A stretch of DNA of 41,097 nt, taken from NCBI GenBank assembly GCA_903924405.1, contig CAIYBH010000488.1:1-41097 (forward strand), given 5' to 3'. The position numbers were made by a program, and so were the translations under genes. The notes beneath the pieces are model-generated. The model saw nothing but the letters and a program-made list of their open reading frames with translations, did no database searches and had not been told where the DNA came from. Source of the stretch: an uncultured Planctomycetaceae bacterium. Lineage in GTDB: Bacteria; Planctomycetota; Planctomycetia; Planctomycetales; Planctomycetaceae. Shown here one piece after another: positions 8,762 through 17,882 of this stretch. Position 1 is the stretch's first letter. The number at the start of each line of letters is the position of its first letter.

Positions 8762-9880
8762 TCATTGATCAGGTCCGCCATTGGCTTCGTTTTGGCATTC
8801 TTCGCAGCATTCCCACGTGCTGAGGTGGCAGATAAAGCCAGAGTTCAACAGATTCGGGTGAACTCTGACTTCGGGCAATAGGTCTGTCACGAGCATTCTG
8901 TAAGCTTCAGCGGCGCTGAGATGCGGGCACATTTCAAACCCGACACCTCGTATCGCCATGGCGCCTAACAGCGAGGACAACGCCTCCCATGCCTGCTTTT
9001 CGCTGGTGAGATCGCCGGGGACCGGAAGTCTCAGCGGTTCCTCAAACAATGAGGTCAGTGGTTGATCATGTTCGCCATGCAGAACTTCATCCCACTGCTC
9101 ATACAGGGCCTTGATTGCCGACGGGATGCCGGGGAACAGTTCATCCTGGTGAATCTGACTGGTGTTTTCAGTTTCGTGGACATCGCTGAATGCGGACTCA
9201 CGAATCAACTGTTCGAAGTTGGATTCGAAGAGGCCGTATTCATCATCTGCCGAGTGTGCATCATCAGTCTCGTCCTGCGAGTCATTGTCGCCGAGGACCG
9301 AGTCTGGTGAATTTTCGAAGACTTCGATTGTTCCATCGTCACGACGCAGAATTGTGGTGATGGACGGTGGCAGGGCCGGATCTGTTTCAGGGAGATCGTC
9401 CGGCGTGCAATCCGCAAGCTGACTGTCGCCACCATCGAATTCCATTTCCGGATCGAGGAGTTCCATCACAACACGACCGTTCTGGCTGTACCATTCGAGG
9501 TAAATGGACATTCGCAGTTCTTCCGGTGCAGCATCTCCTCGTTTTCTGGCCAGCAGGAACTCTTCGATCGGGATCAAAGGCACTCGAACTATGCGAAAGG
9601 CGCTGTCACCGATGACACCGACCTGCTGCAGATGGAAGGATTCTTCCTGCACGGAGTGCATGTCGGAGGAGTCAACTTCCCTGACCCGAAATCGGAAGTC
9701 TCGTCCGTCGAGTTGTCCGTCAAGGTTGCCAACGAGGGACAGGGTGGCGACGACCGTTTCTGTGATGGGCTGGCCATCCTTCATTCCGTGCCGACGAATC
9801 TCGATCCATCCGGAGATCGAATTTCTGCGGGAACTGCGGATTTCACCTCGAACGACAGACTGCTCAATGCGGAGAGCCAT
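8762..9880 (-). CDS. Acidic protein of unknown function
   Basis: I do not recognise this 372-residue protein. It has no signal peptide or membrane segment. The N-terminal ~165 residues look like an ordered beta-rich domain (FRFRVREVD, RMSIYLEWYSQNGRVVMELLDPEMEFDG). Residues ~165-250 are strongly acidic and low in complexity (DNDSQDETDDAHSADDEY), probably a flexible linker. The C-terminal ~110 residues look helical and end in a cysteine-rich patch (C-x7-CCEECQNEA), which could bind metal or simply be reactive thiols. Codon use matches the neighbours. Flanks of 285 and 870 bp suggest it is transcribed alone. Confidence 0.72.
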   Translation of the reverse strand: MALRIEQSVVRGEIRSSRRNSISGWIEIRRHGMKDGQPITETVVATLSLVGNLDGQLDGRDFRFRVREVDSSDMHSVQEESFHLQQVGVIGDSAFRIVRVPLIPIEEFLLARKRGDAAPEELRMSIYLEWYSQNGRVVMELLDPEMEFDGGDSQLADCTPDDLPETDPALPPSITTILRRDDGTIEVFENSPDSVLGDNDSQDETDDAHSADDEYGLFESNFEQLIRESAFSDVHETENTSQIHQDELFPGIPSAIKALYEQWDEVLHGEHDQPLTSLFEEPLRLPVPGDLTSEKQAWEALSSLLGAMAIRGVGFEMCPHLSAAEAYRMLVTDLLPEVRVHPNLLNSGFICHLSTWECCEECQNEANGGPDQ

Positions 9881-10750
9881 CAGTTTGTATCCATGAACTA
9901 CGAAACAGATTGCCGGCAGAGAAGCCTGGCCGTCGTTATCGTTATCGAACGGTAATGGTTTTGCGAACGTGCTGCCAGGGTTGATCTGACCGAAACTGAA
10001 AATCTGTCGTCAGGGTACTGGGCCTTTCTCGAGGGCTTCAACCGGTGGTACTTCCAAGAAATGGTTTTGGACTTGAGGTGAGACCGAGTCTGGCGATGTT
10101 GTTGAAATGGCGGAATGAAGTCCTTGAATCCGCAAGTTAGAGAGCTGTCTGGTCGCAGATCACGGTCGCGTGAACCGTGATGGTTAGAAACGGAGCAGGA
10201 TGATTTTGGGATGGAGCGTTGATCGAAATCAACTGAATTCGGGCGGTTGAATTGTATTTGCGAAGGGAATTCATTGTGGCCTGTTGTGTGTTTTCGCATT
10301 ATTGTTTGTCGCTGCAATGACCAGCAACTCATAGATGCAAGCGGGGCCAGTCGTTTCTGGAATCAGGGGGGGGGCTGCTGTCCATCAGAGATTTTCACGA
10401 CCGGGGCCCCTAGCCCGGGATGGTGAAACGGCGGTGCACGAGGAGTGTTTTGGTTAAAACAGAGGGCACAGAGGTACACAGAGTTTTACGGCGAAACACT
10501 GAGAATTCAGTCCTGTTGGAGGCAGGAATGGTGATGAAAGTATTCTGGGCGCTTTCGTGCTGTTCTCCGTCTGTTTCGCCATCCCATCCATAGCCTCTCT
10601 TTCGACGCCATTGTTTTCTGAAGGTGCAGATTTCATTGACGGAGAGGCAGGTGTCGTGGCGGTGTCTGTGAGTCCGGGAGAATCACGCCACTGCTGATCG
10701 AGATTCCGGAATGAAGAGCATCCTGACGAAAAGAATGACAGGGCGACGTG
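9881..10750. other. 870-bp gene-free region with interspersed repeat traces
   Basis: No frame here is convincing. A G9 run is followed by GGGGCCCCTAGCCCGGG near 10403-10420, then a stretch of ACAGAGG-type units at 10459-10483. The latter resembles the ACACAGAG-rich dispersed repeats known in many bacterial genomes. The short minus-strand frame across it is best read as part of that repeat. The region lies downstream of the B12-controlled DUF1559 gene. Confidence 0.45.
10459..10500. repeat. ACAGAG-rich dispersed-repeat fragment
   Basis: ACAGAGGGCACAGAGGTACACAGAG contains three phased (A)CAGAG units, followed by TTTTACGGCGAAACACTGAG. Such units occur in interspersed elements of planctomycetes and other environmental bacteria, sometimes beside GxxExxY-family genes. 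No such gene is intact here. Assignment rests on memory of the motif, not on a second copy in this window. Confidence 0.4.
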
Positions 10751-11653
<903 letters not shown>

Positions 11654-11654
11654 T

Positions 11655-11689
11655 GGAAACTCCGATTGATGCAGGATCGGGGAGTTTCC
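11655..11689 (-). promoter_or_regulatory. SD-sequestering hairpin before DUF1559 start
   Basis: In the minus-strand RNA GGAAACTCC (11689-11681) pairs with GGAGTTTCC (11663-11655), nine perfect base pairs, extended by GAT/ATC across a two-base bulge, with a 9-base loop. The right arm contains the GGAG Shine-Dalgarno sequence and ends one base before the UUG start. This is the expected expression platform for translational control by the upstream cobalamin riboswitch. Confidence 0.75.
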
Positions 11690-11738
11690 GGCGACAGTCC
11701 ACGGAGTTCGGACACTGAGACTGGAGGAGCGCGCGATG

Positions 11739-11795
11739 TCACAGTTGTGTGACTGAGGCGTCATCATCAGTGGCGAAGAAGCGGTGTGAGACCAT
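11739..11795 (-). CDS. Possible 18-codon leader ORF
   Basis: Between riboswitch and DUF1559 start, an ATG at 11795 opens an 18-codon frame ([18 protein letters not shown]) ending at 11739. A purine-rich GGAAGGGG lies 11 bases upstream, somewhat far. The stop overlaps a 6-bp inverted repeat (11738-11753, GTCACA/TGTGAC). It may be a leader peptide or chance; no similarity is recognised. Confidence 0.22.
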   Translation of the reverse strand: MVSHRFFATDDDASVTQL

Positions 11796-11837
11796 GGCCG
11801 ACAAATCCCCTTCCGCGAGGGAAACGTCTGCAGCCCG

Positions 11838-12025
11838 GTCAGGCAGGTCTTCTGGCTTTCGGATCGACCTGTCGCAACGCCTTCCCGTGCCATGGGCGTT
11901 TCTTACGAAACGGCATCGGCATAGTGGCTGATTGTTGCGAGAGTCCCCGATTACAGCGGCGGGACCGCGACGGACTACCGATCATCATCGGGCACCGTCT
12001 TCCCTTTTCACTCGAACCCACAGCC
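11838..12025 (-). ncRNA. Cobalamin (adenosylcobalamin-class) riboswitch
   Basis: Read on the minus strand the consensus blocks appear in order. First is AAAAGGGAAGACGGTG (near 12008-11993). Then come GGTCCCGCCGCTGTAATCGG (near 11966-11947), GCCACTATGCC (near 11928-11918) with its pairing partner GGCACGGGAAGGCG (near 11892-11879), and GATCCGAAAGCCAGAAGACCTGCC, whose B12-box end is at 11857-11842. This is the full conserved core of the Rfam cobalamin family. It senses vitamin B12 in the nascent message. The next gene in that direction is DUF1559 (start 11653), with the SD-masking hairpin between them. pyrE lies upstream on the same strand, so the riboswitch follows pyrE and needs its own promoter or read-through. 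Confidence 0.95.
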
Positions 12026-12061
12026 TGTGTTAAGCAGACTGTCCACGAGCACCTGATCAGG

Positions 12062-12087
12062 CAGATGACCCGAAACCAGGTCATCTG
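12062..12087 (-). terminator. 9-bp hairpin after pyrE
   Basis: CAGATGACC (12062-12070) and GGTCATCTG (12079-12087) form a perfect stem with an 8-base loop, 57 bp after the pyrE stop. No U tract follows in the minus direction. It may be a weak or Rho-assisted terminator that isolates pyrE from the riboswitch transcript, or part of the riboswitch 5' flank. Confidence 0.45.
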
Positions 12088-12143
12088 ATGGGACTGTAAC
12101 AGGAACCGATGTCCAGGCAAGACTGAGCGCTGGAAAGTCTTTG

Positions 12144-12698
12144 TTATTCGGCAGGTGGTGTGATTCCGAAGTCACGGATTGTCAGCAGCGACGTAAAAGG
12201 GATATTGCGCGCCTTGAAGGCCGCTTCGCCTCCCTGAAGTCGGTCGACGATTCCTACGGCATGCACGACTTCGCAGCCGAATTCCTGGACACGATCAATT
12301 GCCAGCAGAGCGCTGCCACCGGTTGTGACAACGTCGTCCACGATCACCACTTTTTCGCCTGGCTTGATTGGTCCTTCGATGAAGCGCTGCGTTCCGTGCC
12401 CCTTGGCTTCCTTTCGAACCATGAAACCCTGGAGTGATCGTCCCTGGGAAGCGGCAGCAACCAGTACCCCACCCACAATCGGGTCGGCTCCGATTGACAT
12501 TCCGCCAAATCCGGAGAAATCGATTGGCTTCAGGAGTTCCAGGAGTCCAAAGGAAATCTGCATCAACCCTTCGGCACTGAGCGTTACCTGTTTTCCGTCA
12601 AGGTAGTACGTGGATTTCTTTCCGGAAGCGAGGGTGAAGTCTCCAAACTTCAGGGCGCGATCCTGAATCAGTTGCATCAGACGTTTGCGGTCGTACAT
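12144..12698 (-). CDS. pyrE: Orotate phosphoribosyltransferase
   Basis: PyrE makes orotidine 5'-phosphate from orotate and PRPP in de novo pyrimidine synthesis. The start at 12698 gives 184 residues beginning MYDRKRLMQLIQDRAL, the family start. Key sites are FTLASGKKSTYYLDGK (about 20-35), GADPIVGGVLVAA (about 70-82), a lysine-rich loop VRKEAKGHGT (about 94-103) and the PRPP loop VVIVDDVVTTGGSAL (about 116-130). It lies between the UbiA-family gene and the riboswitch; the 235-bp gap upstream suggests it has its own promoter. Confidence 0.95.
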   Translation of the reverse strand: MYDRKRLMQLIQDRALKFGDFTLASGKKSTYYLDGKQVTLSAEGLMQISFGLLELLKPIDFSGFGGMSIGADPIVGGVLVAAASQGRSLQGFMVRKEAKGHGTQRFIEGPIKPGEKVVIVDDVVTTGGSALLAIDRVQEFGCEVVHAVGIVDRLQGGEAAFKARNIPFTSLLTIRDFGITPPAE

Positions 12699-12933
12699 GT
12701 GTTGGACCTGAGATTGTGAAGGGGCCTGTAGGACCACATCTGACTTTGAATCTGACCAGCGTTGTCGCCAGAGTGCATTTCAGCAGTGTGGTTTTGAGTC
12801 TGCCACGTGAGTGGTCGGGATTGTGTCGGACTGTAGTGCACGCAATGGGTGAAGTTCAAATCTGAAAAGTCAGTATGTGAAAAGCAGGAACGCTTCGGAG
12901 CGATCTCCGCAGGAAGGATTCCGCCCTGACAAG

Positions 12934-13896
12934 TCAGCTCATGGGGATGACTTTTCGAAGCAGTATTGCGGGGCCCACGAGGGCGATCACGATGGCTGCG
13001 AGTTTTGCGTCGCCAGACACAGAGAAAACCATGATGGCATCGAGAAAGATCAGACTCAGGAGCATGAGCCCGACTGTTTTCTGAACAAGCACGGGATGAG
13101 GATGGGTAATGGCTTTTGTGGCGCGCATGGCCAGGTTCAATCCCAGTAACAGTATGGCCATGCAGCCTCCATTGGTAGCAGCTGTCGTGGCACCGTTGCG
13201 ATAGACCGCCAGGGCATCAACTCCCAGTCCGCCCAGCAGCAGCACTATTCCGGTCAGCATTCCGAGTCGATGACCAGAACCTGTTTCGCTTCGGGAGAAC
13301 CACGTCACTCCGAGGATGTAAAGACCGAGTCCGCAGGCGACTTCAATCCCGGATCCTGTACTCAGACCGGACAGAGGAATCCCGGCGCTTGTTCCCAGCA
13401 ACAGGTTCAGAAATCGACAGGTGGCCATGGCCAGTGGACCAGCCGCTGAAGCCTTGAGTCCTGCATTGTAGGCGATCACAGCGACGGCGATCATGAGTGC
13501 TACGGTCAGGCTGGTGACACCGGCAAATGCGGCGCTGATGATTCCGGAGATCATGAGCAGTGCACCAGCAATCGTTGCTGCGCGAACGGTGATACGGCCG
13601 GATGGAATCGGGCGTTCCGGTCGTTCTGTGGCATCGAGTGCTGCATCGAAGACGTCATTGAGCACCATGCCACCCAGATAGAGTCCAGCGCTTGCGAGCA
13701 GGAGGAAGGCCAGGTCGGGCTGCTGAAGGATTTCAGTGACCTTCGGGCGTGTTGTGACGAAGTAGCCGCAGAGAATATTGGACAATGCTGTAAACACTGT
13801 TGGGAGCCGCAGAAGTCGAAGCCACGACAGCAGGGCGCCTTCGTGACGTGTGGAACCGTGAGCGGCTGGAGTTTTCGGGGGAGTGGGCGAGTTCAC
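12934..13896 (-). CDS. UbiA-family prenyltransferase, EboC-like
   Basis: This is a polytopic membrane protein of 320 residues with about eight to nine helices. The first UbiA Asp motif N80-D81-x2-D84-x3-D88 is followed by RPIPSGRI (95-102), as in the family. YNAGLKASAAGPLAMATCRFLNLLLG (about 142-167) resembles the EboC-type branch. The second Asp-rich motif usual in classical UbiA enzymes is not evident: the matching region reads GVTWFSRSETGSG. Substrates are therefore unknown; a prenyl or other lipid-tail transfer is inferred. No other ebo genes or quinone genes are adjacent. It is 61 bp downstream of the HAD gene on the same strand, possibly co-transcribed. Confidence 0.85.
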   Translation of the reverse strand: MNSPTPPKTPAAHGSTRHEGALLSWLRLLRLPTVFTALSNILCGYFVTTRPKVTEILQQPDLAFLLLASAGLYLGGMVLNDVFDAALDATERPERPIPSGRITVRAATIAGALLMISGIISAAFAGVTSLTVALMIAVAVIAYNAGLKASAAGPLAMATCRFLNLLLGTSAGIPLSGLSTGSGIEVACGLGLYILGVTWFSRSETGSGHRLGMLTGIVLLLGGLGVDALAVYRNGATTAATNGGCMAILLLGLNLAMRATKAITHPHPVLVQKTVGLMLLSLIFLDAIMVFSVSGDAKLAAIVIALVGPAILLRKVIPMS

Positions 13897-13957
13897 GGGA
13901 TTCCTTGTCTGATCTGAAGAGGACGGCCCAGTTTGAATTGAAGCGGAAACAGTACTC

Positions 13958-14635
13958 TCAGGATTTGTGGTTCAGGCCATGGAGGAGGGTGTGCAGGCGG
14001 GGGTCGAGCAGGCTGTCAATCCGCAGGTGACTCATGCTGAAGTCACCGTAATCTGTATGCCGATTTGGAACAGCGACAACGAAAGCTCCGGCAGCGGCTG
14101 CGGCTTGAGTTCCCGTTTCGCTGTCCTCCAGCACAAGCATTTGGGATGGGTGGACACCCAGGCGGCGTGCTGCCAATTCGTAGATTTCCGGATGAGGCTT
14201 TCCGTGGGTGACATCTTCGGCAGTCAGCGCGAACTCAAAATGCTGTTCAAGCTGCAGCTTTTGCAGCAGCCACTGCAGGTAGGCTCGAGGTGATGAGGTG
14301 GCTACGGCTCGAGGCAACTGCCGGGCATGGGTGATGGACAAAATCTCCGACAGGCCGGGCATGATTGCGAGCGAGTTCTCGGCCAGTGTTCCGAAGATCT
14401 GCTTTGTTTCTGCCATCAGATCCTCGATTTTATCCGGCAGACTGGTCAATGATTTCAGGGCGGTGAAGGCTTCGTGCGGGCGTCGTCCCAGCATGGCTCG
14501 GCGAATCGAATCCGTCATCTGAAGTCCACGACGAACCATCAGTTGTTGTCCGGCCTCTTCAAAAATGTCTTCGGTATTCAGCATGGTCCCGTCGAGGTCA
14601 AACACCACAGCCCGAATTTCGACATCCATACTCAT
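13958..14635 (-). CDS. HAD-family phosphatase/phosphoglucomutase-like hydrolase
   Basis: This is a 225-residue class-I haloacid dehalogenase-like enzyme. Motif I FDLDGTMLNTED holds nucleophile D13 and D15; motif II is ATSS near 113-116; motif III is the Lys in GKPHPEIY near 146; motif IV is LEDSETG near 170. The helical cap between motifs I and II fits the beta-phosphoglucomutase/GPH subfamily. Likely a cytosolic sugar-phosphate phosphatase or mutase; the exact substrate cannot be told. A shared 433-bp region separates it from moeA on the other strand. Confidence 0.88.
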   Translation of the reverse strand: MSMDVEIRAVVFDLDGTMLNTEDIFEEAGQQLMVRRGLQMTDSIRRAMLGRRPHEAFTALKSLTSLPDKIEDLMAETKQIFGTLAENSLAIMPGLSEILSITHARQLPRAVATSSPRAYLQWLLQKLQLEQHFEFALTAEDVTHGKPHPEIYELAARRLGVHPSQMLVLEDSETGTQAAAAAGAFVVAVPNRHTDYGDFSMSHLRIDSLLDPRLHTLLHGLNHKS

Positions 14636-15068
14636 GAGTTCCTGCAGCCTGAAAAATCTCGATCTCTGACGCCGACGCTTCGAAACGATGTCGGCGTTGT
14701 ATTATGAGTGGGCCGGTACTCCTCAGCAAACCCACAGAGTTCAGCAGGATGCAGGAATTCCGCAACGACGGGAACGACAACTGTTTTCTGAAAACGGGTT
14801 CTCTACTTCCGTGGAGAATCGGGCGGACACGAGTGCACAAGTTGAAGTTGTTGTCGAGTTCCGATGGCACGAGTCGATCAACACGGGGTTTCCAAATAGC
14901 AGAAGATCGTTCCGAGTGCGCTGGCTGCTTGAGTCGTATCTGCCAAATGGGCGGGTGGCAAGCAATGGCAAATCGTGGTAGAGACTGGTTCCGGCGCTGC
15001 GTGATGGGATATGATTCGGAACCACGTGGGGAATATTTTTGGACTGAATTCCCGAGAAATGTTGACAG
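14636..15068. other. Divergent intergenic region, HAD gene / moeA
   Basis: No gene is supported. An 8-bp inverted repeat ACGCCGAC/GTCGGCGT (14669-14697) with a 13-base loop containing TTCGAA lies 34 bp upstream of the HAD gene start and could be an operator. The open frames in this stretch show no domain features. Confidence 0.5.
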
Positions 15069-16322
15069 ATGCACACTGTTTCGGAAGCATTGAAGGCGGT
15101 TTTGGATCATGTTCCGGCTCCCGTATCGCAGCGAATTCCTCTGATTGAGTCTCCCGGGCGAGTGCTTTTGGAGGCAATTGTCGTTGCGGAGGATGTACCG
15201 GCCTTTTCAAAGGCACTCATGGACGGGTTTGCCATTTCTGTTGATGATGCGACAGGAAGTGGGAGTGTCAATTCGCCAACCGGAATGCAGCGTCTCAGAG
15301 TCGTGGAATCCATTGTGGCCGGGCGGGTTCCCAGTCGCCATTTGAAGTCGCTGGAAGCGATGCAGATTATGACGGGAGCTCCGATTCCGCAGAATTGCTC
15401 CTGTGTGGTTCCAGTCGAGCGTGTGCAGATTGATCAGGCAGATTCCGGGTGGGTCGATGTTCCGCGAAGTCAGATGATCCCTGATGCGAATGTGCTTGCG
15501 GCCGGGGCGATTGCGAGGAAGGGGCAGCGACTTCTGGAGGTTGGGACTTGCCTGCAGCCGGCCCGGATTGGAGCGATCGGGGAACTGGGAATCGCTGAAG
15601 TGGTGGTCTCGCGTCGTCCCACGGTATCAATCCTCTCCACGGGCAACGAACTTGTACCAATTGGTGTGTTACCTGGACCGGGACAGATCCGAAATTCGAG
15701 CCAACCGATGCTGGCAGCGCAGGTCATGACGGCCGGGGGTATCCCTCAGTTGCTGGGAATTTCCGAAGATGACACGGGTCAGTTGGGGCAGAAGATTCAG
15801 GAGGGTTTGCGGGCGGACGTTTTTGTGCTGACGGGAGGGGTATCTGCAGGAATTCTGGATTTGGTACCCGAGCAACTGGCGTTAGCGGGAGTGGTGACGG
15901 TTTTTCACGGCGTGCTGATGAAGCCGGGTAAGCCGATCTGGTTTGGTGTTTACCGGACTGACTCGCACACATGCCTTGTTTTCGGCTTGCCGGGGAATCC
16001 CGTGAGCAGTCTGGCCTGTTTTGAGTTATTTGTGAAACCGGCGCTCTGGCGTCTTCAGGGACTACCGGATCTGGAGCCCGGTGTTGCGGTGCTGAGCGAA
16101 CGGTGTCAGGTTCGGGGTGATCGTCCGGTGTACCAGCCTGTGATACTACGGCAGGAAACTGGTACAATCATGGCACGACCAGTGTCATGGAGTAATTCGG
16201 CGGATCTGCTTGCGACGGTGATGGCCAATGGATTCGCGCGTATGGAACCGGAGCATGGTGTCTACGAAGCTGGTGAAATCGTGGAGGTGTTGCCCTGGGA
16301 CAGGAGGAGCTGTTGTCAGTGA
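15069..16322 (+). CDS. moeA: Molybdopterin molybdenumtransferase MoeA
   Basis: MoeA inserts molybdate into adenylated molybdopterin, the last step of molybdenum cofactor synthesis. The 417-residue length matches the family. The N-terminal region has EDVPAFSKALMDGFAI (41-56, the PxFxxSxMDGYA motif). The MoCF-binding domain has ILSTGNELVPIG (about 195-206), GQIRNSSQPML and VLTGGVSAGILD (about 255-266). The motif FGLPGNPVSSLACF (about 305-318) is followed by the C-terminal beta domain. A need for this cofactor is shown in the same window by fwdB/fwdD. It stands alone, followed 150 bp later by the pseudouridine synthase. Confidence 0.94.
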   Translation: MHTVSEALKAVLDHVPAPVSQRIPLIESPGRVLLEAIVVAEDVPAFSKALMDGFAISVDDATGSGSVNSPTGMQRLRVVESIVAGRVPSRHLKSLEAMQIMTGAPIPQNCSCVVPVERVQIDQADSGWVDVPRSQMIPDANVLAAGAIARKGQRLLEVGTCLQPARIGAIGELGIAEVVVSRRPTVSILSTGNELVPIGVLPGPGQIRNSSQPMLAAQVMTAGGIPQLLGISEDDTGQLGQKIQEGLRADVFVLTGGVSAGILDLVPEQLALAGVVTVFHGVLMKPGKPIWFGVYRTDSHTCLVFGLPGNPVSSLACFELFVKPALWRLQGLPDLEPGVAVLSERCQVRGDRPVYQPVILRQETGTIMARPVSWSNSADLLATVMANGFARMEPEHGVYEAGEIVEVLPWDRRSCCQ

Positions 16323-16472
16323 TGAAGTGACGGGGGCGCAGAAGAAGGATTCATAGCGGGGCGAAGCGTATTGAACGAGTCGGACGAGGATTTGGTGCCC
16401 CCTGATTAAGAGTTCACACAAAGACACTGTGCGTTTTCACGGATTTTTCAGGTGTAGTGACGGGGAGGAATC

Positions 16473-17435
16473 GTGCCATTTGTAGTTAAACAGTTGCTGG
16501 TTGCGTCAGAGAACCCATTGATTGGACAGAGGATTGATCGATGTGTTCAGCAAATGACGGGTGAATCGAGGTCCTGGGTGACGGGATTGTTTGATCATGA
16601 CTGCGTGACTCTGAATGGTACGCTGGAGACGAATCCCGGGCGATCACTGACGGAGGGGGATTCGGTTCAGATTCGGTTTGAGGCCAATCGACGCTATTCC
16701 CCTCGTCGAAGACCCAGCGAGGCAAAACATCGAGGGTTCTCGATCCTCTTCGAAGATAAGGATGTTCTGGTTGTTGACAAATCGGCCGAACTTCTGACGG
16801 TACCAACGGACGCTGGTGAGCCCCATACTCTGATTTCGCGTATCAGTGAGCATGTGCGAAAGACCTCAAGGGCATCGGGGGCCCATCTGGTTCACCGTCT
16901 GGATCGTGGGGTTTCAGGGCTACTGGTGTTTGGAAAGTCACAGTCTGCAGCAGATGCCCTGCAGAATCAGTTTTCCCGTCGCAAGCCTGAACGACGCTAT
17001 GATGCATTGGTTTCAGGGATCATGGAACAGGACAGCGGCACCTTTCGAAGTTTTCTGGCGACTGGCAGGAACCTCAGCCGCTATTCAACTCGAGACGCAG
17101 AAGCGGGTGAATTGGCGATCACACATTTCGAGGTCGTCAGTCGGCTGAGTGAGACGGGTAGATCAAGCGCCGTAACTCATGTGCGAGTTCAACTGGAGAC
17201 CGGTCGACGCAATCAGATTCGGGTGCATATGTCCGAAGCCGGGCACGCGATACTTGGAGATTCCCGTTACCGTCCGGAACTGTGGGCCTCAATCCCGTGG
17301 CATGTGAAGAGACTTGCCCTGCATGCCTCGGTGCTCGGTTTTGTACATCCGCGAACGGACGAACAGTTAAGTTTTCAGAGTCCGATGCCGGATGAGATCG
17401 TCAAGTTTCTGAGGTATATTCGGGCCCCACGTTAA
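16473..17435 (+). CDS. RluA-family pseudouridine synthase
   Basis: This is a 320-residue RNA-modifying enzyme converting uridine to pseudouridine. GTG start at 16473 with GGGGAGGA just upstream. An S4 RNA-binding domain covers about 17-75 (IGQRIDRCVQQ, VTLNGT). The catalytic domain has the RluA motif HRLDRGVSGLLVF with catalytic Asp144, and the ETGRRNQIRVHMSEAGHAILGDSRY block near 230-255. Whether it acts on 23S rRNA (RluC/RluD-like) or on tRNA cannot be decided from motifs. It may be read together with moeA. Confidence 0.92.
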   Translation: MPFVVKQLLVASENPLIGQRIDRCVQQMTGESRSWVTGLFDHDCVTLNGTLETNPGRSLTEGDSVQIRFEANRRYSPRRRPSEAKHRGFSILFEDKDVLVVDKSAELLTVPTDAGEPHTLISRISEHVRKTSRASGAHLVHRLDRGVSGLLVFGKSQSAADALQNQFSRRKPERRYDALVSGIMEQDSGTFRSFLATGRNLSRYSTRDAEAGELAITHFEVVSRLSETGRSSAVTHVRVQLETGRRNQIRVHMSEAGHAILGDSRYRPELWASIPWHVKRLALHASVLGFVHPRTDEQLSFQSPMPDEIVKFLRYIRAPR

Positions 17436-17882
17436 GGCTGTGCTCGAGGGGCGTTGTGTGTGTTAGCGGCGTGCCTTTCGAATGCAGGCGAATGAGTGGC
17501 CGATCGATTTCAGGAGAGACGCGAATCTGTGGCCGGAGAAGTCAGCGAGTTTGACACCAGGCTGGGGGCGGGAATTTTCAGGCAGCGAACAGCAAAGGGG
17601 TTTTGAGGTACTGGAAGCGAAAGTTCATGGGATCGGCAATTTCTGCTGCAGGTCTCAGGGACAGAAGCAGGAATCCTCCGGGGGCAGCGGACTGGTGACC
17701 GGTCCATGGCGTTGGGGTTGTAGTGAATGTGCTGAATGGTCGAATTAAATGCTCGGGTGGATGTGTTGGTGTGCCATCAGTCGCTGCTGAGAGTTGCCGG
17801 GGGCGTCGTGAGATTCTTCAGAACAGATTTTTCCACACCGGGAATGTACCGCAGTTTGACCCCCGGAAGGGTTTCAGGGGAT
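17436..17882. other. 447-bp region without a supported gene
   Basis: I see no gene or structured element. Open frames overlap in several phases without domain features. Part of it may be the 5' region of the next gene if that gene starts at an upstream ATG (17844 is in frame). Confidence 0.4.

Noticed and set aside
9898..10332. 144-codon minus-strand frame
   Set aside because: Basic, His/Ser-rich composition unlike the real genes, no SD, no domain; treated as non-coding.
11654..11893. N-terminal extension of the second DUF1559 protein
   Set aside because: The open frame crosses the B12 box of the riboswitch and would put 80 residues before the prepilin motif; a TTG start with SD explains the gene better.
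14704..15093. 129-codon plus-strand frame before moeA
   Set aside because: Overlaps the moeA start, has no domain features and overlaps other frames of equal quality.
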